Assembly: GCA_900543885.1 (NCBI GenBank)
Contig: UQTA01000019.1
Coordinates: 1-45,063, forward strand
Source: an uncultured Clostridium sp.
GTDB lineage: Bacteria > Bacillota > Clostridia > Lachnospirales > Lachnospiraceae
DNA length: 45,063 nucleotides
Direction of reading: 5' to 3'
This document shows positions 32,790 through 40,369 of the stretch, in pieces (the first letter of the stretch is position 1; every line of letters begins with the position of its first letter). Position numbers and translations under genes: made by a program. The notes beneath the pieces were generated by a model. The model did no database searches, was not told where the DNA came from, and worked only from the letters and a program-made list of their open reading frames with translations.

Positions 32790-34088
32790 ATGAGCGATGC
32801 ATGGAAAGGGGTAAGCAGGGCCAGAAAATGCCCCATTTGTCAGCATGAAGACTGGTGTGGCTATTGGACACCGGAAGATTACGGTGGTGAGCTCATCTGC
32901 TGCCAGCGTGATAAAGAAAAGTGCAATATGATCGGTTCCGATGGCCAGGAATATGTGTTCATCGGAAGCGCAAAAGGTTCCGGCAGTTCCATCTATGAAG
33001 AACGCACTCAGTACGAACTGCTCCGGAAAAAGAAAACCGGAATGAATTATTCGCATATTTCAAAACCACAAAAAAGGGAACTGAAACCGGTTGATCAGAT
33101 TGTGCCCAAAAACAATGAAAACTGCAGCAGTATTTACACCTATATGCAAAATCTTCTGATCCTTGACCCGGCACACAAGGCTTATCTTCATAGCCAGGGT
33201 TGGACGGATGAACTGATTGAAAAGCATCATATTGTATCATTTCCAGAAGAGGACAGCCTGCGGGTAAAGTACCATAACCGATACCGCACCAGAAATATAA
33301 CCAGAGCCAGGCTTGCAGATCTAATTCTACAGAAATTTGGATCAAATTCACTCGAAGGAATTCCCGGGGCGTATTTAAAAGGAGAGCAGTGGACCTTTGC
33401 CGGCCCAAGTGGACTGGTATTTCCGATGTATGACCTCGATGGGAACACCTTTCGTCTTCGGATCCGGAAAGATTTTTCTGACATTGATGCAACCGTGATC
33501 ACTTCCGGCCAGGATCGTTTCTACTATGCCGAAGGTAAAAAATATTTCATCAGCATGAAGGGAGTTTACTTTGTAACCCCTGGAGGAGAGAAAGAATTTC
33601 TCCCGCAAAAAGGAAAATACAGAACCCTGGCTTCCTACTATCAGGATTCTCAGGCTGCAACACGTGGAATATTGGCCAACATCTATAAAAAGGGCTGCGC
33701 GGCTGCAAACCAATGCAGTTTTTACGGCCTTCCTTTTGCCAAAACATCCTCCCTTTGGTACATCACGGAGGGTGAGCCAAAAGGACTATTTGCATCCAAC
33801 GCCTTATCGACTCCGGTGGTAACTCTTCCCGGGGTCAATTCCTATTCTCTTATTTTAGATGACGGTGTTCTTTCTCAAATGAAAGAACTGGGAATGAAAA
33901 TGGTTGTTGTTGCATTTGATGCAGACAAGCTTCATAATGAGCGGGTTTTATCGTGCGAAAAATCACTGGCAGACGGACTAAAAACCGCTGGCATCCCAGT
34001 CGTAATTGCAAACTGGAAAGAAGAAAATGGAAAAGGTATTGATGATCTTCTGGCATCCGGGGGAGCACCTCAATACTGCATTTATTAA
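32790..34088 (+). CDS. DUF3854/primase-like protein with N-terminal zinc finger
   Basis: Encodes 432 residues. The start at 32790 has AGGAGG 8 nt upstream. CPIC near residue 14, with a following Cys pair at about 37-38, forms a primase-type zinc motif. The end of the protein (MVVVAFDADKLHNERVLSCE, then GKGIDDLLASGG) is the Toprim-related pattern seen in DUF3854 and phage/plasmid primase-like proteins: a DAD metal site and a final DDLL. The middle matches no motif I know. It probably primes lagging-strand or incoming single-stranded DNA synthesis. No helicase domain is fused. Confidence 0.8.
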   Translation: MSDAWKGVSRARKCPICQHEDWCGYWTPEDYGGELICCQRDKEKCNMIGSDGQEYVFIGSAKGSGSSIYEERTQYELLRKKKTGMNYSHISKPQKRELKPVDQIVPKNNENCSSIYTYMQNLLILDPAHKAYLHSQGWTDELIEKHHIVSFPEEDSLRVKYHNRYRTRNITRARLADLILQKFGSNSLEGIPGAYLKGEQWTFAGPSGLVFPMYDLDGNTFRLRIRKDFSDIDATVITSGQDRFYYAEGKKYFISMKGVYFVTPGGEKEFLPQKGKYRTLASYYQDSQAATRGILANIYKKGCAAANQCSFYGLPFAKTSSLWYITEGEPKGLFASNALSTPVVTLPGVNSYSLILDDGVLSQMKELGMKMVVVAFDADKLHNERVLSCEKSLADGLKTAGIPVVIANWKEENGKGIDDLLASGGAPQYCIY

Positions 34089-34100
34089 GAGAATTCAATG

Positions 34101-34146
34101 AAAGGTCCATCTCATTAGTGTTTTGCTAATAGGATGAACCTTTTCT
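34101..34146. terminator. Bidirectional terminator between convergent genes
   Basis: AAAGGT (34101-34106) pairs with ACCTTT (34138-34143). Inner CATC/GATG and ATTAG/CTAAT pairs complete the hairpin, with A- and T-rich flanks. It serves the primase-like gene and the minus-strand gene at 34161. Confidence 0.8.
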
Positions 34147-34160
34147 CATCCATTCAATTC

Positions 34161-34562
34161 TTAATCTTCTTCAGGAATACCATATATGAGAGTAAGTTCC
34201 ACCTCATCAGCTCCAGACCACTTGTTTACAGCAATGTGGTCTGCGAATGCTATTGCCATGTGCATTTGTTTCTGGTTTGCAGTGATATCAACGCCATACT
34301 TGCTCCTTAATGTTACTGTCATACCGCCACACGCATCCTGATCAATTTTAAGGCAGCATCCGGAAACAGCAGCAAATTCATTAAGAATCGGGAAAAGAGC
34401 CTCATTAAACCATTTTTTAAATTTCATGACCTTTTTCTCTTCTTTTTCCTCTTTTATTTTTTCAATAGCTTCCTTGGCAAATACCGCTTCCTCATAAGAC
34501 AGCCCATCCACCGCATCATACAAATCATTCGATGTTTCATTACTATAGTCAAATTCCTGCAT
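34161..34562 (-). CDS. Hypothetical protein controlled by the 28-bp palindrome
   Basis: Encodes 133 residues with AAGGAGG 10 nt before ATG. The N-terminus is acidic, and residues 30-50 are a Lys/Glu-rich helix (EKIKEEKEEKKVMKFKKWF). The rest is a compact alpha/beta domain with two adjacent cysteines (GCC). There is no membrane segment. It is transcribed divergently from an Xre regulator and overlaps in control with it, so it may be the regulated partner of that gene. Family not recognised. Confidence 0.75.
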   Translation of the reverse strand: MQEFDYSNETSNDLYDAVDGLSYEEAVFAKEAIEKIKEEKEEKKVMKFKKWFNEALFPILNEFAAVSGCCLKIDQDACGGMTVTLRSKYGVDITANQKQMHMAIAFADHIAVNKWSGADEVELTLIYGIPEED

Positions 34563-34590
34563 ATTCTCTTACCTCCTTCTAACCAGTATA

Positions 34591-34618
34591 CAACATTGTG
34601 CATATATGCACAATGTTG
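34591..34618. promoter_or_regulatory. Perfect 28-bp palindromic operator with embedded promoter
   Basis: CAACATTGTGCATA (34591-34604) is followed directly by its exact inverse TATGCACAATGTTG (34605-34618). On the minus strand, TTGTGC-17-TATACT overlaps it, so a bound repressor would block the -35 and spacer of the 34161 gene. The divergent Xre gene begins 46 nt away. Xre proteins bind such palindromes as dimers. Confidence 0.85.
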
Positions 34619-34663
34619 ATTTATCCGTAATTCAGCTATGATTGCTCTTAGGAGGACTTTTCA

Positions 34664-34867
34664 ATGGTTGATTACAGCCCGTTATGGGACACGATGCAGA
34701 AACGCAAAATTACACAGTATACTCTGTTGAAGGATAAGGTCCTTGACAATCATACGCTTGACCGGCTCAAAAAAGGCCAAAATATAACCTTGGTAACATT
34801 AGAACGCATATGCAAATATCTGTCCTGCACGCCCAACGATGTCGTATCATTTACAGATGATGCATGA
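34664..34867 (+). CDS. Xre/Cro-type HTH regulator
   Basis: Encodes 67 residues with GGAGG 8 nt before ATG. The whole protein is one HTH domain: LWDTMQKRKITQYTLLKDK, then TLDRLKKGQNITLVTLERIC, then YLSCTPNDVV. This matches the YozG-like single-domain subgroup. It probably represses the divergent 34161 gene, and perhaps itself, through the 28-bp palindrome. A terminator follows immediately. Confidence 0.9.
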   Translation: MVDYSPLWDTMQKRKITQYTLLKDKVLDNHTLDRLKKGQNITLVTLERICKYLSCTPNDVVSFTDDA

Positions 34868-34888
34868 AAAATCTGCCACTTTCTTTGG

Positions 34889-34922
34889 AAGTTTACGTTT
34901 ACGCTGTAAATGTAAACTTTTT
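34889..34922 (+). terminator. Terminator of the Xre gene carrying the GTTTACGTTTAC motif
   Basis: AAGTTTACGTTTAC (34889-34902) pairs with GTAAATGTAAACTT (34906-34919) around a GCT loop, then Ts. The arms contain the 12-bp motif repeated near 36.0-36.35 kb. The rest of 34923-35052 shows only a weak GGTATG/CATATCC hairpin near 34964-34987. Confidence 0.85.
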
Positions 34923-35052
34923 TATTTCTAAACTTTGATGCAGACAACAAAGTAATTTTAGCGGGTATGTCTGTTATGGGCATATCCTCTTTTTGTTTTG
35001 CCAATCAGCCTCCTGGCCTAAGCCGGCCAGATGTAGGTGAATGCAAATCGAA

Positions 35053-35081
35053 TTGACACTCCCGAAGCAACCCATTATACT
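35053..35081 (+). promoter_or_regulatory. Promoter of the metallophosphoesterase gene
   Basis: TTGACA (35053-35058), 17-bp spacer, TATACT (35076-35081). The leader is about 90 nt with no clear hairpin. Confidence 0.82.
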
Positions 35082-35176
35082 AAAAATATCGTTGAGCATC
35101 CTCCCCATATAACATCGCAGTTTGTATTGTCCGGCCTGCTCATCAAACATTCATTTTAAATGGAGACTCAGAAAAC

Positions 35177-35917
35177 ATGGCACTATATGCTCTGGGAGAT
35201 ATGCATCTGGCCTTTTCCGTAGACAAACCTATGGATAGATTCGGGAAAGTCTGGAAAAAGCATGAAGAAAAACTCGAAAAGAATTGCAGAAAACTGATTG
35301 GAAATGAAGATACATTTGTCATCACTGGAGATCATTGCTGGGGCAAAAATCTGTCCGAAGCAAAAACAGATCTTGCTTTTATCGCAGATCTTCCCGGAAA
35401 TAAGATTTTGCTGCGGGGAAATCACGATATGTTTTGGGATGCCAAGAAAACTGCAGTTCTAAATCAAGAATATGAACCACAGCTGCATTTCCTGCAGAAT
35501 AATCACTATCATTACCAGGATTATGCCCTTGTAGGAACAAAAGGATATACCTTTGAGGGACCATTCTACATCAATTCAAAAGGGCAGATTGTCGGATGGG
35601 ATGAAGCCAATGAGAAACAGGCCAAAAAGCTGGTAGCGCGGGAAGCGGAACGATTGCGGATTTCTTTTGAAAGCGCCAGAGAGGCCGGCTTCCGTAAATA
35701 TATTATGTTTCTCCACTATCCGCCAACAAATATCGTGGAAGAGGAGAGTATCTTCACGCGGATGGCCGAAGAGTACGGAGTGGAGCATGTTGTATATTCC
35801 CACTGCCACGGAGAGTCCCGTTACGGCGACAGTATCCACGGAGTTCACCATGGGATCCGGTATCACCTGGTTTCTGGAGACTACCTCAATTTTAAGCCTG
35901 AAAAGATCCTGGATTAG
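35177..35917 (+). CDS. Metallophosphoesterase
   Basis: Encodes 246 residues. It has the calcineurin-like metal motifs in order: GDMHLAF (7-13), ITGDHCWG (about 49-56), LLRGNHDMFWD (about 78-88), FLHYPPT and YSHCHGES near the C-terminus. These bind a two-metal centre that hydrolyses phosphomonoesters or diesters. GGAG lies 12 nt before ATG. It is a stand-alone cytoplasmic enzyme with its own promoter. The substrate cannot be told; small phosphatases of this kind on mobile elements may act on nucleotides or protein phosphates. Confidence 0.93.
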   Translation: MALYALGDMHLAFSVDKPMDRFGKVWKKHEEKLEKNCRKLIGNEDTFVITGDHCWGKNLSEAKTDLAFIADLPGNKILLRGNHDMFWDAKKTAVLNQEYEPQLHFLQNNHYHYQDYALVGTKGYTFEGPFYINSKGQIVGWDEANEKQAKKLVAREAERLRISFESAREAGFRKYIMFLHYPPTNIVEEESIFTRMAEEYGVEHVVYSHCHGESRYGDSIHGVHHGIRYHLVSGDYLNFKPEKILD

Positions 35918-35995
35918 ATCTTCCACTGGAACGGTAGAATAGCATTATTTATGGAATTTTTCTTTCTATATGCTATAATCGTTGCTCATCTCCAT

Positions 35996-36030
35996 AAAAG
36001 TTTACGTTTACGGCGTAAACGTAAACTTTT
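35996..36030. terminator. Perfect GTTTACGTTTAC hairpin, bidirectional terminator-like
   Basis: AAAAGTTTACGTTTAC (35996-36011) pairs perfectly with GTAAACGTAAACTTTT (36015-36030) around GGC. It ends the metallophosphoesterase transcript, and its arms are also the dispersed 12-bp motif. The stretch from here to 36195 shows no supportable gene. Confidence 0.8.
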
Positions 36031-36195
36031 TGTTCTAAAATGCCTAAACAACTCCAAATCAAAAATATTTGCCGTACTTGTCTGCTGAATTATCACATGT
36101 GGGAATCAGTGACCACGTGCACTTTAAATTCAACATATATCGTGAAATTCATTGTGTATTCGCCTAATTGCAAAGTAAAATTGATGCTGCATGAT

Positions 36196-36230
36196 ATAGC
36201 CTTGGGCAAAAATGTCCAGGGCTATTTTTA
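36196..36230 (+). terminator. Terminator upstream of the coiled-coil gene
   Basis: ATAGCC (36196-36201) pairs with GGCTAT (36220-36225), with inner GG/CC, followed by TTTTTA. No gene clearly ends here. Either an RNA from near the TATAAT at 35973 or read-through from 35917 would stop here. Confidence 0.65.
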
Positions 36231-36252
36231 TTTACATTTCTCGCAATAAAAA

Positions 36253-36278
36253 GTTTACGTTTTTCACTAAAAATAAAC
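36253..36278. repeat. Degenerate GTTTACGTTTAC palindrome
   Basis: GTTTACGTTTTT (36253-36264) faces AAAAATAAAC (36269-36278). It is immediately upstream of the promoter of the coiled-coil gene and is a weaker copy of the motif at 34891, 36000 and 36323-36349. Confidence 0.6.
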
Positions 36279-36284
36279 TTTCTA

Positions 36285-36349
36285 TTGTTATGTGGCCTGT
36301 ATGATGCTATAATACAATTAAAGTAAACGTAAATAATGTAAACGTAAAC
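36285..36349 (+). promoter_or_regulatory. Promoter with two tandem GTAAACGTAAAC operators
   Basis: TTGTTA (36285-36290), 17-bp spacer and perfect TATAAT (36308-36313). Downstream, GTAAACGTAAAT (36323-36334) and GTAAACGTAAAC (36338-36349) are direct repeats 15 bp apart, covering the early transcript. This position predicts autorepression by the gene product. Confidence 0.75.
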
Positions 36350-36373
36350 ATTTATATCAATCAGGAGCATCCC

Positions 36374-37216
36374 ATGGAAGAAATCAAAGAAAAATCTGCC
36401 AAAAAGCCGGTCAGCATGCGCTTGACCGCAACAGCATCGGAACGGCTGATGCACATCATTGATCTGTATAAAAATCTGGAAGACCCAAAAGGCGAGCAGC
36501 AGGAGAATGCTATTCTGCGCATTCTTGATATTGCAGAGTCCGACAATATCAGAGGGACACATCCTGAGTTAGAAGGCCCCTTACTGGCAGTTGAAGCCAC
36601 GATCTCTACATTAATTAAACAACTTAATGGTATAGCAGTCGGCCAGGATGCCAAAATTTCTAGGCTTCAGGAAGCATTAAATGCTGCGATTACAGAAAAA
36701 GAACAGGCTATTGCAAAGGCCCAAATTGATATGGATAGGGCCCAGCAAAATACTGATTTGGCTAACAGACTCCAAAAAGAGGCCATGGATACGATGAATA
36801 AAGCAGAGGAGGATGCCGCTGCCCAGATTGAAGCCATAAAAAAAGAAACCACTGCTCAAATTGAAAAAGTAATGAGTGAAAAAGAGCATGCATGCCGTGA
36901 GCGTGATGATGCCCGCACGATTGCCAATGAAAAAACTGCCAGCAATGATCTTCTTCTCAAAAAAATGACTGGTATGGAAGCCGATCTGGAAAAATACAAG
37001 GATTTACAGGAGCAGTACAAAGAGCTCCAGGACAAATTTTCAGCCCTACAGTCTCAGTTAAATGAAAGCAAATTGCGTGCGGAAATTGATAAAGAGCGCG
37101 CCGTCATGGATAAAGAGCGTGAAATGCAGGAGCGTATCAGAGAAGCGGATAGAGAAAATGCAAAGCTGCAGGCAAAAATTGAACAACTGTCACCTGCAGA
37201 AGCCTCGCCAAAGTAA
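36374..37216 (+). CDS. KfrA-like DNA-binding coiled-coil protein
   Basis: Encodes 280 residues with AGGAG upstream of ATG. Residues about 10-60 (KPVSMRLTATASERLMHIID, then ENAILRILDIAES) look like a ribbon-helix-helix or similar DNA-binding unit. Residues 95-270 are an almost unbroken coiled coil rich in Glu/Lys/Ala/Gln. KfrA and related plasmid proteins share this plan: they bind their own promoter and form filament-like structures that help segregation. The tandem GTAAACGTAAAC sites at its promoter, and further copies upstream, are the likely targets. Confidence 0.8.
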   Translation: MEEIKEKSAKKPVSMRLTATASERLMHIIDLYKNLEDPKGEQQENAILRILDIAESDNIRGTHPELEGPLLAVEATISTLIKQLNGIAVGQDAKISRLQEALNAAITEKEQAIAKAQIDMDRAQQNTDLANRLQKEAMDTMNKAEEDAAAQIEAIKKETTAQIEKVMSEKEHACRERDDARTIANEKTASNDLLLKKMTGMEADLEKYKDLQEQYKELQDKFSALQSQLNESKLRAEIDKERAVMDKEREMQERIREADRENAKLQAKIEQLSPAEASPK

Positions 37217-37236
37217 ATATTTTTAAGGAGCCATTC

Positions 37237-37674
37237 ATGAAAAAATCATTAGATCGTTTCCTAATAGCACAGCAGAATTACTATCATGACGCTTATGAGG
37301 AATTAAAGGTAGGTAAAAAGAGAAGCCATTGGATGTGGTTCATATTCCCCCAGATTCGTGGTCTCGGATACAGTAATATGGCGATATACTATGCCATTGA
37401 AAGTCGTGAGGAAGCTGAAAACTATATTACGGATCCAACCCTCGGCCATAATCTGATTGAAATATCCACTGTCCTGCTGGAAATTAAAGACAACGATGCA
37501 AAGAAAGTAATGGGTGAACCAGATGATAGAAAGCTCCAGTCCTGTATGACCCTATTTGATACTGTAGCTCCGGAAATTGATGTATTTGAAAAAGTACTCA
37601 AAAAATTTTTCGGTGGAGAAAGAGATAATAGGACCCTGGAAATTCTGCAGAGTTGTGATCATAGGAATGAATAA
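37237..37674 (+). CDS. DUF1810 family protein
   Basis: Encodes 145 residues with AAGGAG 7 nt before ATG, 20 nt after the coiled-coil gene and probably in its transcript. It carries the family hallmarks: LDRFLIAQ at the N-terminus, KRSHWMWFIFPQIRGLGYSNMA (about 28-49) and a C-terminal KLQSCMTLFDTVAP. The length is normal for DUF1810. The biochemical role of the family is not known to me. It is commonly found in scattered accessory positions. Confidence 0.9.
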   Translation: MKKSLDRFLIAQQNYYHDAYEELKVGKKRSHWMWFIFPQIRGLGYSNMAIYYAIESREEAENYITDPTLGHNLIEISTVLLEIKDNDAKKVMGEPDDRKLQSCMTLFDTVAPEIDVFEKVLKKFFGGERDNRTLEILQSCDHRNE

Positions 37675-37718
37675 CTGAGTCAATCAACATATAAAAGCAC
37701 ATTTTCATTCTTGCATAA

Positions 37719-37761
37719 GCAAAGGCTACCGCCTAACAAATACCAGGACGGCAGCCTTTGC
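37719..37761. terminator. Hairpin between convergent genes
   Basis: GCAAAGGCTACCG (37719-37731) faces CGGCAGCCTTTGC (37749-37761). On the minus strand all 13 positions pair, with one G-U. There is no T-run on either side, so it is a poor intrinsic terminator. Its position between convergent genes suggests 3'-end protection or termination. Confidence 0.55.
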
Positions 37762-37787
37762 GATTATTCCTAGAAGCCCACTTTTTA

Positions 37788-38024
37788 TCATTTATTGAAT
37801 TTTCTTTTCTCAATGTAATAACACAAACTTATTAGGTAACCAACCACTCCAAAGGAGAAACACTTCATTATTCCGTATGGGAGTCGTCTCAAAAGATACG
37901 TCGGAATTTCAGATAATCTGAAAAAGGTGAAATGCCCCGTCATAAATATCATAAATAGATATAGCAACATTCCACATAGAAATCCCTTAGCTGCACTCTT
38001 CAATTTCTTATTACAAGAAATCAT
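37788..38024 (-). CDS. Small membrane protein
   Basis: Encodes 78 residues with GGGAGG 9 nt before ATG. Two hydrophobic segments (about 14-30 and 52-69) flank a basic loop (RLSEIPTYLLRRLPYG). It is the last gene of a minus-strand trio with a lipoprotein and a larger membrane protein, with intergenic gaps of 38 and 26 nt. Function unknown. Confidence 0.7.
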   Translation of the reverse strand: MISCNKKLKSAAKGFLCGMLLYLFMIFMTGHFTFFRLSEIPTYLLRRLPYGIMKCFSFGVVGYLISLCYYIEKRKFNK

Positions 38025-38062
38025 CTTAACTGCCTCCCTTCAAATTTGAAGTTGCTGAGGTT

Positions 38063-38563
38063 TCAGTTAAGTTCATTTCCTTCAGCATCAATAAAAACGT
38101 ACTCCGATGGGACAGATGAACAATAGAACACATACGGATAGGCATCTTTTTCTATCATTTCTTCATGTGTACCTGCTTCATCCGTAATTTTTACAGAAAC
38201 ACAATTTGGATTGTTCACAATAAAGGCATACCCACGATTCCAGTTCAAAACAGCAATATCCATGAAAGGAGACATCGGTTTGTATGTCCGAACATAAGCA
38301 TATTCTGCTTCTCCTTTGATTTCTACTTCCATAGGAAGGTAGTAATGCGTCTGATATTGATTGCCAGAAATAAACCAAACGAGTGCCGTATCATCTACGG
38401 TACACATACCTCCATACTGCATATCAATCGTATCCGCATCGGAAACTGGAATTTCTTCTCTGGCTTTTTCTATCAGTTCATCCGTACCTTTATATGTCTT
38501 TGTACAGCCTGAAATAGAAAAACATAATATGCAAGTCAGTAAAATGCATGTGATTCTTTTCAT
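38063..38563 (-). CDS. Secreted lipoprotein
   Basis: Encodes 166 residues. ATG 38563 has AGAGGTG 6 nt upstream; a GTG three codons earlier is less likely. The signal ends in the lipobox ISGC, with the lipidated Cys at about residue 20. The mature part is mixed beta, without a recognised motif. It is encoded between two membrane protein genes, which suggests a shared envelope complex. A surface-exclusion or mating-contact role is possible but not supported by motif. Confidence 0.78.
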   Translation of the reverse strand: MKRITCILLTCILCFSISGCTKTYKGTDELIEKAREEIPVSDADTIDMQYGGMCTVDDTALVWFISGNQYQTHYYLPMEVEIKGEAEYAYVRTYKPMSPFMDIAVLNWNRGYAFIVNNPNCVSVKITDEAGTHEEMIEKDAYPYVFYCSSVPSEYVFIDAEGNELN

Positions 38564-38589
38564 AAAAAACACCTCTGCAACTCCCTATT

Positions 38590-39981
38590 TTACATTCCTA
38601 AGCCGACAGAATTCTCACGTTCTCCCTCCGGTAACACCTGCAGCGCATCCTGCACAGTACTGAACACACGCTCATTCAGCCAGCCTCCCTGTTTTCTGTT
38701 CTGGGCCGCAGATATCACTGGGTACTGCCAGATGGTCTTTTGATGGGTGTAATTGAGCCAGGAATCAATCCACCAGTCACTTTCCTTTGCCTTGATTTCG
38801 TAAGCCACGTATCCGCGGCAGTTTTCCCCGCGATGTGGCATGGAAAATTCTGCAAAAATGCTGGCATACTGCTGGCTTCCGTAAAATGGAAAATTCTGGT
38901 TGGTATCGTATGCTTCATTTTGTAAAGACGCATACTCTGCGGTGTAAGAAGTCCCATCCTTATCGTAAAGGACCTGGCCGGTAAGTTCTCCCTGGGCAGT
39001 CCAACCGCCGTTCAATTCCTGGTATGCAGGATTGATCTGCACTGCCTCTGTCCCGCGAAAGCCCGAATTTCCGTTCCATAAGAAATGATGGATTACCTTC
39101 CACTGCCCTTCCTGTTCCAGTTCCACTGCCACGCCGTCAAGCTGCAGCCGCTCATCCCCGTCCCGCAGCAAATCATCGCTTTGATTCAGCAAAATCTGTC
39201 TGGCATTTTTGCATGCCAGAATATCTTCTTCCTTTAAATCATGCAAAATCTCTTCCGGAAAACCCAGGGATAACAGATGTGCTTTGATTTCTTCACTCGC
39301 CGAATCCTGCGTTTCTTTTGCAGTTGTCCACGCCATGTGATAGGAACCAAAACATGTATAGCCGATGAGCAGGCCTGCCGCAGTCAGAATTGCTGCTCCC
39401 GCTGCGTATCTTCCATCTGAAATCCGCACCGGATGCTCTTCCAGTACATATTCGGCCTGTTCCAGTTTTTCTGCTATATTCTTTAACTCCACAAGGATTC
39501 CAATATATGCGGCAACGATCGCCAGGCCAAGAATCCAGCCCTCATATTCCCGAACCGCAAGCACGGTCACCACCACATACCAGATGATGATATGGAGCAG
39601 GACCTCATTTTTTATTTCCGCCTTACGCTTTTCCAGTTCCTCACGCATACCAAGGAAGAGACAAACCATCAGAAAAACCGGCAAAATTCCGCCACAGAAA
39701 ACAATCACTTTCCATACATATGAAACATAAATTTTCTCCCGTTCGAGCACACTTCCAATCACAATGTTCACGATGGTAATCACAACTTTGAGCGCGGCGC
39801 CTGCGTATCCGGCTTTCAGCCAGCGGTTTTCCAGTCTCAGTTTTCGGAATCCCGTAAACAGCAAAAGGGCACCAAGGAAGGGAAGAATCTGATTGAGAAA
39901 GAGAAAATTCAACGTAATCCCAAAGAGACCCATTCCAATCAGAATCTTCTCATATGTCTGTTTCCAGAAACTCTCTTCCAT
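38590..39981 (-). CDS. Polytopic membrane protein with large extracellular domain
   Basis: Encodes 463 residues with AGGGGC 7 nt before ATG. About six membrane segments lie within residues 12-212, and a soluble domain of roughly 250 residues follows. The soluble domain is rich in Trp, Tyr and Gln and is probably outside the cell. No transporter or enzyme signature is visible. It heads the minus-strand trio. A weak promoter (TTCACT-16-TATAAC, 40008-40035) precedes it. I do not recognise the family. Confidence 0.72.
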   Translation of the reverse strand: MEESFWKQTYEKILIGMGLFGITLNFLFLNQILPFLGALLLFTGFRKLRLENRWLKAGYAGAALKVVITIVNIVIGSVLEREKIYVSYVWKVIVFCGGILPVFLMVCLFLGMREELEKRKAEIKNEVLLHIIIWYVVVTVLAVREYEGWILGLAIVAAYIGILVELKNIAEKLEQAEYVLEEHPVRISDGRYAAGAAILTAAGLLIGYTCFGSYHMAWTTAKETQDSASEEIKAHLLSLGFPEEILHDLKEEDILACKNARQILLNQSDDLLRDGDERLQLDGVAVELEQEGQWKVIHHFLWNGNSGFRGTEAVQINPAYQELNGGWTAQGELTGQVLYDKDGTSYTAEYASLQNEAYDTNQNFPFYGSQQYASIFAEFSMPHRGENCRGYVAYEIKAKESDWWIDSWLNYTHQKTIWQYPVISAAQNRKQGGWLNERVFSTVQDALQVLPEGERENSVGLGM

Positions 39982-40007
39982 GTAATCGCCCCTTTTTCAA
40001 ATTATTT

Positions 40008-40035
40008 GTTATAAATATGGTAGCACAAAAGTGAA
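40008..40035 (-). promoter_or_regulatory. Possible promoter of the membrane/lipoprotein trio
   Basis: On the minus strand there is TTCACT (40030-40035), 16-bp spacer and TATAAC (40008-40013), followed 24 nt later by the AGGGGC ribosome site. From 40036 to 40127 I see nothing else. Confidence 0.4.
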
Positions 40036-40127
40036 CCTTTATCTTTAATTCTCCATTACAAAACTATTAATTATAACAAACGATAACCAGATATTCATAC
40101 AGCGATAAACGGGCATTCATAGGAATA

Positions 40128-40156
40128 TTGACTTTTCGATGAAAATATAATAAAAT
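40128..40156 (+). promoter_or_regulatory. Promoter of the antisense antitoxin RNA
   Basis: TTGACT (40128-40133), 17-bp spacer, TAAAAT (40151-40156). It drives a short RNA from about 40163 that runs into the shared terminator. Confidence 0.7.
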
Positions 40157-40162
40157 GTAGGC

Positions 40163-40236
40163 AGCTAAGAAATGTGATGATTTCCCATGCGGCAAAACGA
40201 AAACCCCAGAGGGTGCCTCCTCTGGGGTTTTCTTGT
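40163..40236 (+). ncRNA. Putative antitoxin RNA of an Fst-like type I locus
   Basis: About 70 nt from the predicted start to the terminator. Two of its segments recur as direct repeats inside the toxin gene, so the RNAs are complementary there. AAATGTGATGAT (40170-40181) plus TCCCAT (40183-40188) recurs at 40339-40361, over the toxin start codon. ATGTAG.AGCTAA (near 40155-40167) recurs near 40301-40313. The terminator stems are complementary as well. This is the RNAII layout of Fst systems. Confidence 0.7.
40199..40232. terminator. Shared bidirectional terminator of toxin and antitoxin RNAs
   Basis: GAAAACCCCAGAGG (40199-40212) pairs perfectly with CCTCTGGGGTTTTC (40219-40232), giving 14 bp and a 6-nt loop. 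T-rich tails occur on both strands. Confidence 0.92.
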
Positions 40237-40272
40237 TCATTACGGCGAACCGACCGTTTAGGCTGTTGCTGC

Positions 40273-40362
40273 CTATTTATCTCTGTCCAGCCATTTGCAT
40301 ATGTAGTAGCTAACTACACCTGCTAAAACAGAGACAAAAAATGTGATGATAAAATCTCCCAT
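40273..40362 (-). CDS. Fst-like type I toxin peptide (29 residues)
   Basis: ATG at 40362 is preceded by a near-perfect AAAGGAGGTGA. The peptide has an N-terminal MGD, a hydrophobic core (FIITFFVSVLAGVVSYYI), and a charged end CKWLDRDK. This matches the size and plan of Fst/TxpA-type membrane toxins, which damage the membrane when over-produced. An inverted repeat can sequester its ribosome site, and a convergent antisense RNA covers the start codon. Such loci stabilise plasmids by post-segregational killing. It is too short for ordinary gene callers. Confidence 0.82.
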   Translation of the reverse strand: MGDFIITFFVSVLAGVVSYYICKWLDRDK

Positions 40363-40369
40363 CCGACTC

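Noticed and set aside
36040..36249. Open frame of 69 codons between the metallophosphoesterase and the coiled-coil gene
   Set aside because: No ribosome site, runs through a terminator hairpin, and shows no protein-like pattern.
37719..37761. oriT-like inverted repeat
   Set aside because: It lies between two convergent genes with no relaxase or nic-like sequence nearby. A 3'-end hairpin is simpler.
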